64,000 nt of DNA. Source: Mucilaginibacter mali (GTDB lineage: Bacteria; Bacteroidota; Bacteroidia; Sphingobacteriales; Sphingobacteriaceae). The stretch spans positions 4,030,001 through 4,094,000 of the forward strand of contig NZ_CP054139.1 of assembly GCF_013283875.1 (NCBI RefSeq). Direction: 5' to 3'. The position numbers were made by a program, and so were the translations under genes. Below are positions 1 to 8,911 of this stretch, in pieces. The stretch's first letter is position 1, and every line of letters starts with the position of its first letter. The notes under the pieces are model-generated. The model did no database searches and was not told the origin of the DNA. It saw only the letters and a program-made list of their open reading frames with translations.

Positions 1-88
1 AGGCCTGGGCATATTTATATCGGGCTTTAGCACTTACCTTGCGGTGAGCAAATTTTTACGATCAAAAACAATTAGTTTATACAGATAA
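1..88 (+). CDS. ftsX: Cell division protein FtsX, C-terminal end (partial)
   Basis: The window opens inside a reading frame (frame 2) that ends with TAA at 86-88 and encodes a hydrophobic tail finishing in SKFLRSKTISLYR. FtsX is the membrane part of the FtsEX complex that controls septal peptidoglycan hydrolases. The identification rests on the short tail and on the order ftsX, DUF3098, uppP, which I know from other Bacteroidota. Only 28 codons are visible, so the call is contextual. The next gene starts 8 nt later and is probably in the same operon. Confidence 0.6.
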   Translation, partial: GLGIFISGFSTYLAVSKFLRSKTISLYR

Positions 89-96
89 TCAATCTC

Positions 97-357
97 ATGG
101 CACAAAAATTCACTAAGCCGACCCCTGCGGCCACTAAAGCAGCAGCCGAAAACGAACCTGTTAACCTGCTTTACGATAAAAGCAACTACACCATTCTGGC
201 CGTTAGCGTAGCTATTGTTGCCCTTGGCTTTGTAATTATGAGCGGTAATACCGATATCTACAGCACCGCCAAGATCGTTATTGCGCCAATAGTGGTGCTG
301 GCTGGTTTTGGCCTGGGCTTTTATGCGATCCTTAAAAAACCTGCAACCAAAGCTTAA
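97..357 (+). CDS. DUF3098 small membrane protein
   Basis: An 86-residue protein with a polar N-terminus (about 30 residues, Ala/Lys/Pro rich) and two hydrophobic segments at about residues 38-52 and 62-80. This is the layout of the DUF3098 family, which is common in Bacteroidota and of unknown function. It starts 8 nt after the ftsX end and stops 9 nt before uppP, so the three genes are probably co-transcribed. The context suggests a role at the inner membrane in cell-envelope work; no catalytic motif is visible. Confidence 0.85.
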   Translation: MAQKFTKPTPAATKAAAENEPVNLLYDKSNYTILAVSVAIVALGFVIMSGNTDIYSTAKIVIAPIVVLAGFGLGFYAILKKPATKA

Positions 358-366
358 TATCACCCC

Positions 367-1161
367 ATGAACATTTTTCATGCCATCATCCTCGCAATTA
401 TTGAGGGGCTGACCGAGTTTCTGCCGGTATCGTCAACCGGGCACATGGTTATTGCCAGCGCCCTGATGGGTATTGGCAAAGAGGAGTTTGTTAAACTGTT
501 TGAAGTGGTGATACAATTGGGCGCTATCCTTTCGGTAGTGATATTATACTTTAAGCGCTTTTTCCAAACCGTTGGCTTTTACTTTAAGCTGGTGGTGGGT
601 GTATTGCCGGCCGTAGTGGTTGGCGTGCTGTTTAAAAAGAAGATAGATATGTTACTGGAGAACCCGCTGGTGGTAGCTTTTTCGTTGCTGATTGGCGGTG
701 TGATCCTGCTGTTTGTTGACGACTGGTTTAAAAAATCGTCGGTTAAGGAAGAAAAGGAGATCAGCTATCTTACTGCTTTAAAGGTGGGCATTTTCCAGTG
801 TTTGGCCGTGGTGCCGGGGGTATCACGTTCGGCCGCTACCATTGTTGGCGGTATGAGCCAAAAGCTAAGCCGCACCGCCGCCGCCGAGTTCTCGTTCTTT
901 TTAGCCGTGCCCACCATGTTTGGCGCCACGCTGAAGGAATTGTACGACTTCCACAAAACTCACGAGCAAATGTTTACCGGCGATGAAGTAAAAATGCTGA
1001 TCATTGGTAACGTGATAGCCTTTGTGGTAGCCATGCTGGCCATCCGCACGTTCATCACCTTTTTAGAGAAGAAAGGCTTCCGCTTGTTCGGTATCTACCG
1101 TATAGTTGTAGGCTTACTGATCATTGGGTTGTACTATGCCGGGTATTCGTTTAATTTTTAG
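367..1161 (+). CDS. uppP: Undecaprenyl-diphosphate phosphatase (UppP/BacA)
   Basis: A 264-residue polytopic membrane protein. UppP removes a phosphate from undecaprenyl diphosphate, recycling the lipid carrier for peptidoglycan and other surface polymers. Both signature motifs are present: LTEFLPVSSTGHM at residues 15-27, with the acidic residues E13 and E17 and H26, and PGVSRSAAT starting near residue 150. The length is normal for the family. It is the last gene of the ftsX-DUF3098-uppP group. In many relatives truB follows, whereas here an insertion sequence begins 19 nt after the stop codon. Confidence 0.96.
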   Translation: MNIFHAIILAIIEGLTEFLPVSSTGHMVIASALMGIGKEEFVKLFEVVIQLGAILSVVILYFKRFFQTVGFYFKLVVGVLPAVVVGVLFKKKIDMLLENPLVVAFSLLIGGVILLFVDDWFKKSSVKEEKEISYLTALKVGIFQCLAVVPGVSRSAATIVGGMSQKLSRTAAAEFSFFLAVPTMFGATLKELYDFHKTHEQMFTGDEVKMLIIGNVIAFVVAMLAIRTFITFLEKKGFRLFGIYRIVVGLLIIGLYYAGYSFNF

Positions 1162-1180
1162 TAAGTAAAAGATATTAGAA

Positions 1181-2916
1181 GAGGCTGTCTCAAAAGCGAG
1201 GCAGCCTCTTTGTTTTTGAGCGTAATTTTCAGTAACTTAAAGGCATGGGAGGAAAAGTAGTCTTTAAGGAATATGATCCTGACCAGTTAACCTTTTTACC
1301 GTATAAACTGGAGGAACTGGTACCGCAGGGTCATCCGGTACGTATTGTATCGAAGGTGGTCGATCAGGTAGATGTTAAACCGATTAACCGCAAGTATAAA
1401 GGCGGCGGGGCATCCAGCTTTCATCCGCGGCTGATGCTCAAGCTGCTGATCTACGGTTATCTGACCAACACGTATTCTTCACGGAAGTTGGAAGACCAGG
1501 CCGCGCAGAATGTACATTTCATGTGGCTTTTAGGCATGAAAAAGCCTGATCACAATACCATCAACCGTTTCCGGAGCGAGAAGCTGTCGGGTGTTTTAAA
1601 GGAGATCTTCTCACAGATCGTATTGTTATTACAGCAGGAAGGTATCGTCTCGCTGAAAGAAGCTGTTTTTACCGATGGTACCAAGATCGAATCGGTAGCG
1701 AACAAGTACACTTTTGTATGGGGCAAAAGCATTAAGAACAGCAAGGAGAAGATGAAAGCCCAATTGGATGAACTGTGGAGTTATGCGCAAACCATCGCTG
1801 CCGAAGAACTTAAAGACACCGCACCGCTGGAATACAGCGAGATCAACCCGGAAAAAGTAAAAGAAACGATCTCAAAGATCAACGCCGCCCTGGACGATAA
1901 GGAAGATGTCGATAAGAAAGTAAGGCAGAAGCTGAACTATGCCAAAAAGCACTGGCCGGAGAACCTGGCCCGGTATGACGAGCAGGAAAAGCTGTTAGGC
2001 GGTCGCAACAGCTTTTCGAAGACCGACCCGGGTGCCACCTTCATGCGGATGAAAGAAGACCCTATGCTGAACGGGCAGCTTAAACCCGGATACAATCTGC
2101 AGATCTCCACCCAGGAGCAGTTCATCTTGAACTATAGCCTGCACCAAACCACAACCGATTACCAGACCCTTCCATCACACATCGAACAATACGAAACTTT
2201 ATATCATGCACTTCCAAAAGCGGTAGTGGCCGATGCGGGCTACGGTTCGGACGAGAACTATGGCGTATTACAGCAAAAAGGCATTGAAGCTTATATCAAA
2301 TACAACACGTTCGACCAGGAACAAAATAAAGGCATCAAAGCATTCGGTAATGACAGTTTGCACTATAATGAACAGGAAGATTACCTGGTATGTCCGATGG
2401 GACAACACATGCAGCATATCGGCACCGGGCAGCGGGTCTCCACATCCGGCTATGTGCAACTGATCAGCCGCTATCAGGCGCAGAATTGTGAAAACTGCCC
2501 CATGCGGGGCGTTTGTCACCAAGCAGCCGGTAACCGCGTGGTGGAGATCAACCACAGCCTTAGAATACACAAGCAGATAGCGAAAGAAAGATTGAATACC
2601 GAACAGGGCATCAAATACCGAAAGCGACGGCCCGCAGATGTCGAACCGGTGTTCGCCAACCTGAAGCATAATCACGGCTTCAGGCGATTCCTGCTGAAGG
2701 GAATGTCCAAAACCGAGGTCGAAATAGGGTTATTATCCATCGCACATAACCTCAGAAAGTGGAAAGCCTGATAAAAAAGGCTTTTTATCCGATAAAAACA
2801 CCTGAACCAACTCAAAAAAATCGAAAGCAGGCTGATACAGTCCCGCTTTCCTAATAACTCATCTAAATCGGCATCAACGAAAAAACCGCCTCATAATTGA
2901 CTTATGAGACGGCCTC
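1181..2916 (+). mobile_element. IS1182-family insertion sequence, apparently complete
   Basis: The element is bounded by terminal inverted repeats. The left end GAGGCTGTCTCAAAA (1181-1195) matches the reverse complement of the right end (2902-2916) at 13 of 15 positions. Each end can fold back on itself: at the left GAGGCTG pairs with CAGCCTC at 1201-1207, and at the right CCGCCTCATAA (2886-2896) pairs with TTATGAGACGG. The left hairpin is followed by a T-rich run and may also terminate uppP transcription. The element carries one intact transposase. I see no convincing target-site duplication next to the ends. Confidence 0.85.
1245..2771 (+). CDS. IS1182-family DDE transposase
   Basis: A 508-residue transposase that would cut and rejoin the ends of the surrounding element. 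The N-terminal DUF772-type region (about residues 15-110) contains a conserved stretch of the kind seen in IS1182 and IS5-like transposases. The catalytic DDE triad is recognisable: D in FTDGTKIES near residue 143, D in VVADAGYGSDE near residue 330, and E in RRPADVEPVF near residue 466. A CPMGQH...CENCPMRGVC cysteine cluster lies between the last two acidic residues, as is usual in this family. The frame is intact and of full length, so the element may be active. Confidence 0.95.
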   Translation: MGGKVVFKEYDPDQLTFLPYKLEELVPQGHPVRIVSKVVDQVDVKPINRKYKGGGASSFHPRLMLKLLIYGYLTNTYSSRKLEDQAAQNVHFMWLLGMKKPDHNTINRFRSEKLSGVLKEIFSQIVLLLQQEGIVSLKEAVFTDGTKIESVANKYTFVWGKSIKNSKEKMKAQLDELWSYAQTIAAEELKDTAPLEYSEINPEKVKETISKINAALDDKEDVDKKVRQKLNYAKKHWPENLARYDEQEKLLGGRNSFSKTDPGATFMRMKEDPMLNGQLKPGYNLQISTQEQFILNYSLHQTTTDYQTLPSHIEQYETLYHALPKAVVADAGYGSDENYGVLQQKGIEAYIKYNTFDQEQNKGIKAFGNDSLHYNEQEDYLVCPMGQHMQHIGTGQRVSTSGYVQLISRYQAQNCENCPMRGVCHQAAGNRVVEINHSLRIHKQIAKERLNTEQGIKYRKRRPADVEPVFANLKHNHGFRRFLLKGMSKTEVEIGLLSIAHNLRKWKA

Positions 2917-3245
2917 GTTGTTTTAAACCCATCGTCATAGTGAGGAGCGATAGCGACGAACTATCCCCGGCAGGCAGAGCGGCTCTGCTTATCGGGGATA
3001 GCCACGCTGCGCTCGCTATGACGAGCGGTATAAGGTGCCCTCACCCTATCCGTCATAGTGAGAAGCGATAGCGACGAACTATCCCCCGGCAGGCAGAGCG
3101 GCTCTGCTTATCGGGGATAGCCACGCTACGCTCGCTATGACGAAAGGGTAGAAACACCAAAGCCGGCCCAGGATTTTCCCGAACCGGCTTTGCCGTATAC
3201 CGCGCTGCCAATGACTAAATGACAGCGCAGCGAATAACTTAATGG
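2772..3245. other. Intergenic region: IS right end and tandem palindromes
   Basis: A 474-nt gap between the transposase stop and the convergent M1 peptidase. It holds the right end of the insertion sequence (to 2916), the tandem palindromes at 2933-3142, and near 3157-3192 a hairpin built from AAAGCCGG and CCGGCTTT. That hairpin may terminate the peptidase transcript but lacks a clear U-run. No coding region is supported. Confidence 0.6.
2933..3142. repeat. Two tandem copies of a 91-92 bp palindromic intergenic repeat
   Basis: Two near-identical copies (2933-3023 and 3051-3142), separated by 27 nt, each start CGTCATAGTGAG and end CTATGACG. Each could form one long hairpin whose tip contains GCAGAGCGGCTCTGC. 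The pattern resembles the GTCATTGCGAG-type dispersed repeats of Bacteroidota. They differ from each other at only a few positions, which suggests recent local duplication. They lie immediately beyond the right end of the insertion sequence. Confidence 0.85.
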
Positions 3246-5714
3246 CTATTTCCCTACCTGCATTGGGTTAACCGCACCGGTAGCACCGCCACGGGCACCG
3301 CCTGCTGCCGCGCGCTGTTTAAACAGCTGGAATTTAGACGGCTCGGGCAGTTTACCCCAGTAGTTATTGGTTTCGTCAATATCCGCAGTTTCGCGCATCG
3401 GGTCTAATTTTATCGAGGCCACTTCTTTATCCTGGATGTAGAATTTAGAAACATGCTTCTCGTTCAAACGCCAGATCTGCGCCGGGATACGGTCTATCTG
3501 GGTAGTACCATCCTTAAAGGTAAACTCAACGATGATCGGCATTACCAGGCCGCCTTTATTGCTAAAGTTCAGTTCGTAGAAGTATTTACCGGCGTATTTG
3601 GCTTTTTCTTCGTCGGTCATTGGCTCGGTGTTGCTGCCACCGGCGGCAGGGCGGTTAGCCTGCGCTGCTGCTGTAAGCGATTTCGCTTTTTCTTCATCGA
3701 CCCCTACCATACCACGATCGTATTTGTAGTAGAAATCCTGGGTTGCCGGGTTTTTATCAACATAGAAACTGATATTCTTATCGCTGCGGTTACGCACTTT
3801 AGAAATATCTTCGAAGGCATTAACGGCTGGTGGGGCAACAACACCCTGCTGACCGCCAAAACCACCACGGGCACCGCCGCCTGCACCACCACGACCGCCG
3901 AAACCGGCGAACATAGCGCTCATATCAGGTTTATCGGTTGGTGCGCCTTTGCCTACCTTAACCGAATCTAAAGAGATATCAACCGGGTCGGTACCGTAGA
4001 ACCAGCCTCTCCAGAACCAATCCAGATCCTCGCCGCTGGCATCTTCCATAGTGCGGAACAGATCGGCAGGGGTTGGGTGTTTAAATGCCCAACGACGCGC
4101 GTATTCTTTAAACGCGTAATCAAACAATTTGCGGCCCATAATGGTCTCGCGCAAAATGTTTAAAGCTGTAGCCGGTTTAGAATAAGCGTTAGGACCAAAC
4201 TGCACAATGTTCTCAGAGTTGGTCATGATCGGCTCTAACTGGTCTTTAGGCAAACGCATGTAGCTGGCAATGGTATAAGCCGCGCCTTTTTTGCTCGGGA
4301 ATTTATTATCCCAAAGTTCTTCGGTAAGATATTCAACGAACGAGTTCAGGCCTTCGTCCATCCATGTCCACTGGCGCTCGTCGCTATTAACGATCATCGG
4401 GAAGAAGTTGTGGCCAACCTCGTGGATGATCACACCGATCATACCGTTCTTTGTGGTCTCGCTATAGGTGCCATCCTTTTCGTTACGGCCGTTGTTAAAG
4501 CAGATCATCGGGTATTCCATACCGTTTGATGCCTCCACGCTTTGCGCTACCGGGTAAGGGTAAGGGAAAGTAAAATCTGAATAAGTTTTAACCGTGTGGG
4601 CCACTAAACGGGTTGAATATGGTTTCCACAGCGCGTACGATTCTTTGCTGTAAAAGCTCATACACATGGTAGTATGGCCACCAACAGGAACACCCATGGC
4701 ATCCCAAACAAATTTACGTGATGATGTCCAGGCAAAATCGCGCACGTTGTTGGCCTGGAAAACATAAGTTTTCTTAGCTGTAGCCGGGTGCTGCTCGGCT
4801 GCTTTAGCTTCGGCCAGAGTAACGATCTCAACCGGCTCTTTTGATGTTTTGGCCTGGTTGTAACGGGCTAAACGGGCCGGGGTTAATACGGCTGCATAGT
4901 TAACGCACTCGCCGGTACCGCCAACTACGTGGTCGGATGGAACGGTCATTTGCACGTGGAAGTTACCGAAGGTTAAAGCAAACTCGCCCCTGCCGGTAAA
5001 CTGGTGGTTCTGCCAGCCCTGGAAATCGCTGTAAACGCACAAGCGCGGGTACCACTGTGTCATGGTGAACAGGTAGTTCTTATCTTCAGGGAAATACTCG
5101 TAACCACCGCGACCGCCAACGGTTAAACGGTCGGAAATTTTGTAGTTCCAGTCAAGGTTAAAGATGAACTGCTTGCCCGGCATCAGCGGGGTAGGCAGGT
5201 CGATACGCATCATGGTTTTGTTGATGGTATAGCTTAATTTACGGCCGGTAGCGTCGGTCAGTTTGGTGATCATGTCGCCCAAACCATTGTCCGCTGTACC
5301 ATTGCGGCCAGCCGAACGCTCGATGTTTTGTACCGATGACCCACCGCGCGGCATATTGCTGCTGCTTTGGTAATCGGCATTGTTAAGGGTGCTGTGCTGG
5401 TTCTCGTCCAACTGCAGCCAAATGTAAGTCAACGGATCGGGTGAGTTGTTAAAATAGGTAACGGTCTCGCTGCCGGTCAGCTTCAGGTTTTTCTCATCAA
5501 GTTCGCACTTAATGTTGTAATCGGCGCGCTGCTGCCAGTACTTGGTGCCGGGGGCGCCGCTGGCGGTACGCTGCTCGTTTGGCGTTGGCATAATGGTGCC
5601 CAACTGCTCGAATTTGTTACCGTGGTTGCTGCCGGGGTTGTTCTGGATGTCCTGCGCGTGCACCAGCCCGGTTACGGTAATTGAGGTGAATAAAAAAGTA
5701 AATAATCGCTTCAT
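3246..5714 (-). CDS. M1-family metallopeptidase (aminopeptidase N-like), secreted
   Basis: An 822-residue protein with an N-terminal Sec signal ending around VHAQ (residue 21). The M1 zinc motif HEVGH near residue 430 is followed about 18 residues later by the third ligand E in WMDEGLNSF. The substrate-anchoring motif appears as SNGMEYP, replacing the classical GAMEN. The enzyme should remove N-terminal residues from peptides outside the inner membrane. An unusual Gly/Arg-rich insert (residues about 605-620, GGRGGAGGGARGGFGG) sits after the catalytic domain, and a second GGARGG stretch lies near the C-terminus. It is convergent with the upstream insertion sequence. Confidence 0.92.
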   Translation of the reverse strand: MKRLFTFLFTSITVTGLVHAQDIQNNPGSNHGNKFEQLGTIMPTPNEQRTASGAPGTKYWQQRADYNIKCELDEKNLKLTGSETVTYFNNSPDPLTYIWLQLDENQHSTLNNADYQSSSNMPRGGSSVQNIERSAGRNGTADNGLGDMITKLTDATGRKLSYTINKTMMRIDLPTPLMPGKQFIFNLDWNYKISDRLTVGGRGGYEYFPEDKNYLFTMTQWYPRLCVYSDFQGWQNHQFTGRGEFALTFGNFHVQMTVPSDHVVGGTGECVNYAAVLTPARLARYNQAKTSKEPVEIVTLAEAKAAEQHPATAKKTYVFQANNVRDFAWTSSRKFVWDAMGVPVGGHTTMCMSFYSKESYALWKPYSTRLVAHTVKTYSDFTFPYPYPVAQSVEASNGMEYPMICFNNGRNEKDGTYSETTKNGMIGVIIHEVGHNFFPMIVNSDERQWTWMDEGLNSFVEYLTEELWDNKFPSKKGAAYTIASYMRLPKDQLEPIMTNSENIVQFGPNAYSKPATALNILRETIMGRKLFDYAFKEYARRWAFKHPTPADLFRTMEDASGEDLDWFWRGWFYGTDPVDISLDSVKVGKGAPTDKPDMSAMFAGFGGRGGAGGGARGGFGGQQGVVAPPAVNAFEDISKVRNRSDKNISFYVDKNPATQDFYYKYDRGMVGVDEEKAKSLTAAAQANRPAAGGSNTEPMTDEEKAKYAGKYFYELNFSNKGGLVMPIIVEFTFKDGTTQIDRIPAQIWRLNEKHVSKFYIQDKEVASIKLDPMRETADIDETNNYWGKLPEPSKFQLFKQRAAAGGARGGATGAVNPMQVGK

Positions 5715-5813
5715 GTAATATGATCAGTTAATGGTAAATAGAGAGCAATTTTTTTGACCCCTTATTAAAGCCTTTGCTTTAGCACTGCCGCTGACAAGGG
5801 GTATATTATTTAT

Positions 5814-6392
5814 TTAAATTGGCAGCCTTTCCACGGCCATCTTTATGGCCAGCGCGAATACCCCTGCCGAGAGGAAAAATATCCAGTCGCGCTGTTTAAT
5901 TTTTACGAAAGTTAAAAACAAATAGGCTAAAACTAAAATAATTGATACCACAAATATCTGCCCGGCTTCCAGCCCGATGTTAAAGCCGAACAGGCCCATC
6001 CCGATAGATTGATCGTGCGCCAGCATAATACGGATGGCGTTTGCAAAGCCCATCCCGTGGATCAAACCAAAACCTAAAGCCAGGTAATAATTAATTTTAA
6101 CACCGCGGGCAGGCTTATCCAGCTGCCAGATGTTGTTGATGGCCGTGATAAAAATGGTGCAGGGAATTAAAAATTCCACCCATTTGCTGCTAAAGCGGAT
6201 CACATCTAACACGCTCAATGCCAGTGTTAACGAATGCCCGATAGTGAAGGCGGTAACCAGTATCAGCACCTGTTTAATATTTTTAAAGGTATATACCGAT
6301 GCCAGGGCAAGGATAAATAGCTGATGATCTAAAGCGTCGGCGCTGATGATGTGGTGCCAGCCTAAGGTGAAATAAAAAAGAAAGTCGGACAT
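5814..6392 (-). CDS. HupE/UreJ-like membrane protein
   Basis: A 192-residue protein with about six hydrophobic segments. It has the HupE/UreJ_2 pattern: a histidine-bearing first helix (GWHHIISADALDHQLF), a second GHSLTLALS segment and a later GLIHGMGFA segment. Family members are thought to be metal (nickel) permeases or accessory proteins, but many Bacteroidota copies, including this one, are not next to hydrogenase or urease genes. It lies downstream of a divergent DUF6702 gene and upstream of the M1 peptidase on the same strand. The function here is open. Confidence 0.85.
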   Translation of the reverse strand: MSDFLFYFTLGWHHIISADALDHQLFILALASVYTFKNIKQVLILVTAFTIGHSLTLALSVLDVIRFSSKWVEFLIPCTIFITAINNIWQLDKPARGVKINYYLALGFGLIHGMGFANAIRIMLAHDQSIGMGLFGFNIGLEAGQIFVVSIILVLAYLFLTFVKIKQRDWIFFLSAGVFALAIKMAVERLPI

Positions 6393-6457
6393 GCGATACC
6401 GGCGTTGAAAGCGTTAAATTTAGCACGAATTTCACATTAACGAAACAAGCATTTGGC

Positions 6458-6985
6458 ATGGCCGCTATATTTTACCAAACACTATTATATTGTTACATAT
6501 TATCAGGTACGATTGTTCATAAACCCGCCCCGGCAACAAAAGCCCTGCACCCGCTGCATGTAAGCACTACCGAGATCAGCTACAACGCGCAAAACGGCCA
6601 CCTGGAAGTGATCTGCACCATTTTTACCGACGATTTCGAAAGCACCTTAGGCAAGCAATACCATACACATACCGATCTGGTAAAACCCGATATGCACAAG
6701 GCGATGGATGCCCTGATCAAACAATACCTTGCCACAAACCTGCACCTGAAAAACAACGGCACCGATGCCCCGCTAAGCTACGTAGGCTACGAAATTAACC
6801 GCGAAGCGGCCAATGTTTACCTGGAGACCGACAAGGTTACTTTGCCTAAAAAGGTTGATGTGAATGTAAGCCTGCTACAGGATCTGTATAATGATCAGAT
6901 CAATATTGTGCATATCAGCGTAAATGGTGTACGGAAAAGCGCTAAACTGGAGTACCCGAATAAGGTGGTGGGGCAGAGTTTTTAA
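6458..6985 (+). CDS. DUF6702 family protein, probably exported
   Basis: A 175-residue protein with a short hydrophobic N-terminus (residues 2-20) and the DUF6702 start HPLHVSTTEISYN near residue 30. It is followed by a mostly beta-strand body with a VICTIFTDDFE segment. The family has no established function. It is often found near HupE/UreJ-like genes, and here it is divergent from one across a 65-nt gap. That arrangement suggests a shared promoter region and possibly a shared job at the envelope. Confidence 0.85.
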   Translation: MAAIFYQTLLYCYILSGTIVHKPAPATKALHPLHVSTTEISYNAQNGHLEVICTIFTDDFESTLGKQYHTHTDLVKPDMHKAMDALIKQYLATNLHLKNNGTDAPLSYVGYEINREAANVYLETDKVTLPKKVDVNVSLLQDLYNDQINIVHISVNGVRKSAKLEYPNKVVGQSF

Positions 6986-6994
6986 GATTTTTGT

Positions 6995-7760
6995 TTACAA
7001 TTTCATCTTCACTTCCAGCGCTTTGTAACGTTCAATCAACTTTGGTATTTCGGGATCTGCTTTTGCTGCCTTCAACTCAAATAAAAACTCACGGGCAGGG
7101 ACAGACATACCGTCTTGTTTTATGGCGTTATAAACAAACCTTACTTTGTAAAGCTTCATTCTGCTAATGCTATCTAATTTACCCGAAAAAACAATAGGGG
7201 CATCTTTAAATTCATTTGTATAGTAATAAATTTTTATGATTAGCATAAGTTGTCCCTTTTACGGTAATGGGACCTCTTACTTCTGTTAGAAAAGGCACTT
7301 TATTAGATTTTGAAGATGATACTAACGAATCATTTTTTGTTAAAAAAGGCATCTGGTCAATCGTGCGGGTATGCATGAATGAATCGATGGGTATGCGATT
7401 TGGTATCTTTACGCTTAAAGAGTCATAGCGCAGCCCGTATTTATGGCCAGCATGGCAAACAACGTAAATGTATTTGATGGTATCTATTACATTCTTTTCG
7501 CTTACTACATCCATGTTCTTATTTAACTGAACCTTTGTGAAGGTGTATTGGCTACGATCCTTGTAAACCATATAACCGTCTTTTCGAAAAACATCAATAC
7601 TATCCTTTACATCAAACAGTGTCCCATCATTTTTCGGGACCTGGAGATGATAAAATAACCGTACTGAATGTAAAATTTCGGTATCGTTTTTTCGAGTTGC
7701 ACTAACACATGAGGCTATGATTAAGAGTGCAAAAAGATAATTTCTTATGGGCATTACCAT
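6995..7760 (-). pseudogene. Lipoprotein of unknown function, apparently split by a 1-nt frameshift
   Basis: Two minus-strand frames overlap: 7760-7212 (182 aa) and 7246-6995 (83 aa). Removing one base from the five-T run at 7231-7235 joins them smoothly, giving ...YANHKIYYYTNEFKDAPIVF... in place of the short YANHKNLLLYK end. The joined product would be about 254 aa. It begins MVMPIRNYLFALLIIASC with a lipobox (IASC), so it should be an outer or inner membrane lipoprotein. The shift could be a true mutation, a slippage site or a sequencing error. I do not recognise the family; the C-terminal part is rich in Lys and Glu. Confidence 0.7.
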
Positions 7761-7822
7761 GCTTGTCTATATTTAACTATACTGATACGATAGCAGGATA
7801 ATGATCTTTATTTTAGATGTCC

Positions 7823-8821
7823 TCATTTCTTTGGTTTGGGGATTACCTTCTCAGGTATGGTATACTCTGTCAAGTAATTTGCCAGTTCCATCTCGGGATT
7901 ATAACCATCATAAGTAACATAATCCTCCATAACCGGCCTGTTAAATTTTTTATTATATAACTGGTACCAGCCATCAACTATTTCGGGCATAAAAAAATCG
8001 TACGATGCGCTTACAACCCCAATCCCGGGAACAAATACAAAACGGTCCATACCGCGTTTGGCGCTGGCGCCATCGTGCACCCATTCACTCAACAGCCAAA
8101 ATTGATACCGTTTCTGCCCGTTTGTGGTTTTGATATAAGAATTATAAAGCAGGTCGCCATTAGCAACATCTTCGTTACCCCCCATTAAACTTTTAGAATT
8201 GGTTGAATAATAACCATGCTTACGCTTATAAGCCGATTCATATTCGGCTATGCTTAACTGTTGTGCTGCCAGATTAATTTGAAACGATTTGTTTTTTTGC
8301 GTAGACGGATCGCTTATTATTTCAAAAAATTCGGTAAAGCAATCGGTACTGGAACAGTACCAGCCATCACTCTTTTTTACCAGCAAGGCATAGTTCCAGT
8401 ACTTTAAATTGTTTTCCATCGTCGCCCCCTTTGCCGGATACCTGCCTGTACGGTTAATGGTCAACCTCTTCAAAGCATCGGCATCTATTATCTTATCCTT
8501 TATTGTATCCGGGTTTATCCTGTTCCAAACCGGGGCCAGGTTTTTACGGGAAGGCATTACCGAAAAAACAACAAGGTAACGCTGGTATAAAAAATTGTAA
8601 ATTTCAATTTCTAAACCAATTCTTTCGGGCTTTTGATATAAAGCCCTGCGCAAGGTTACCTCGTGGATATTTAAAGAATCGCTTTTCCAGTTTTCGGGAA
8701 GCATTACATATCTCAATTCTTTACCCTGGCGGTTCCTATACCATGTACTGTCGCTCGGTGTACCGGCAAATAATTGCGCGCAACAAAAAATACAGAGCAT
8801 TACAAGGATGATTCTTTTCAT
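7823..8821 (-). CDS. Secreted protein of unknown function
   Basis: A 332-residue protein with a clear Sec signal (MKRIILVMLCIFCCAQLFAG) and no other hydrophobic segment, so it is probably periplasmic or outer-membrane associated. The mature part has many aromatic residues and conserved-looking stretches such as YQFWLLSEWVHDGASAKRG. It ends with a Pro/Lys-rich tail. I do not recognise a family. It lies in an AT-rich run of same-strand exported unknowns (6995-10994). Confidence 0.75.
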   Translation of the reverse strand: MKRIILVMLCIFCCAQLFAGTPSDSTWYRNRQGKELRYVMLPENWKSDSLNIHEVTLRRALYQKPERIGLEIEIYNFLYQRYLVVFSVMPSRKNLAPVWNRINPDTIKDKIIDADALKRLTINRTGRYPAKGATMENNLKYWNYALLVKKSDGWYCSSTDCFTEFFEIISDPSTQKNKSFQINLAAQQLSIAEYESAYKRKHGYYSTNSKSLMGGNEDVANGDLLYNSYIKTTNGQKRYQFWLLSEWVHDGASAKRGMDRFVFVPGIGVVSASYDFFMPEIVDGWYQLYNKKFNRPVMEDYVTYDGYNPEMELANYLTEYTIPEKVIPKPKK

Positions 8822-8911
8822 GTTTTAATTACCTGTTTAACCAAAATCATTTTATTGCTTTCGTAAAGGTAATATCACTTAAATTCTGGTGCCCGAACAA
8901 TAAACGATTAG

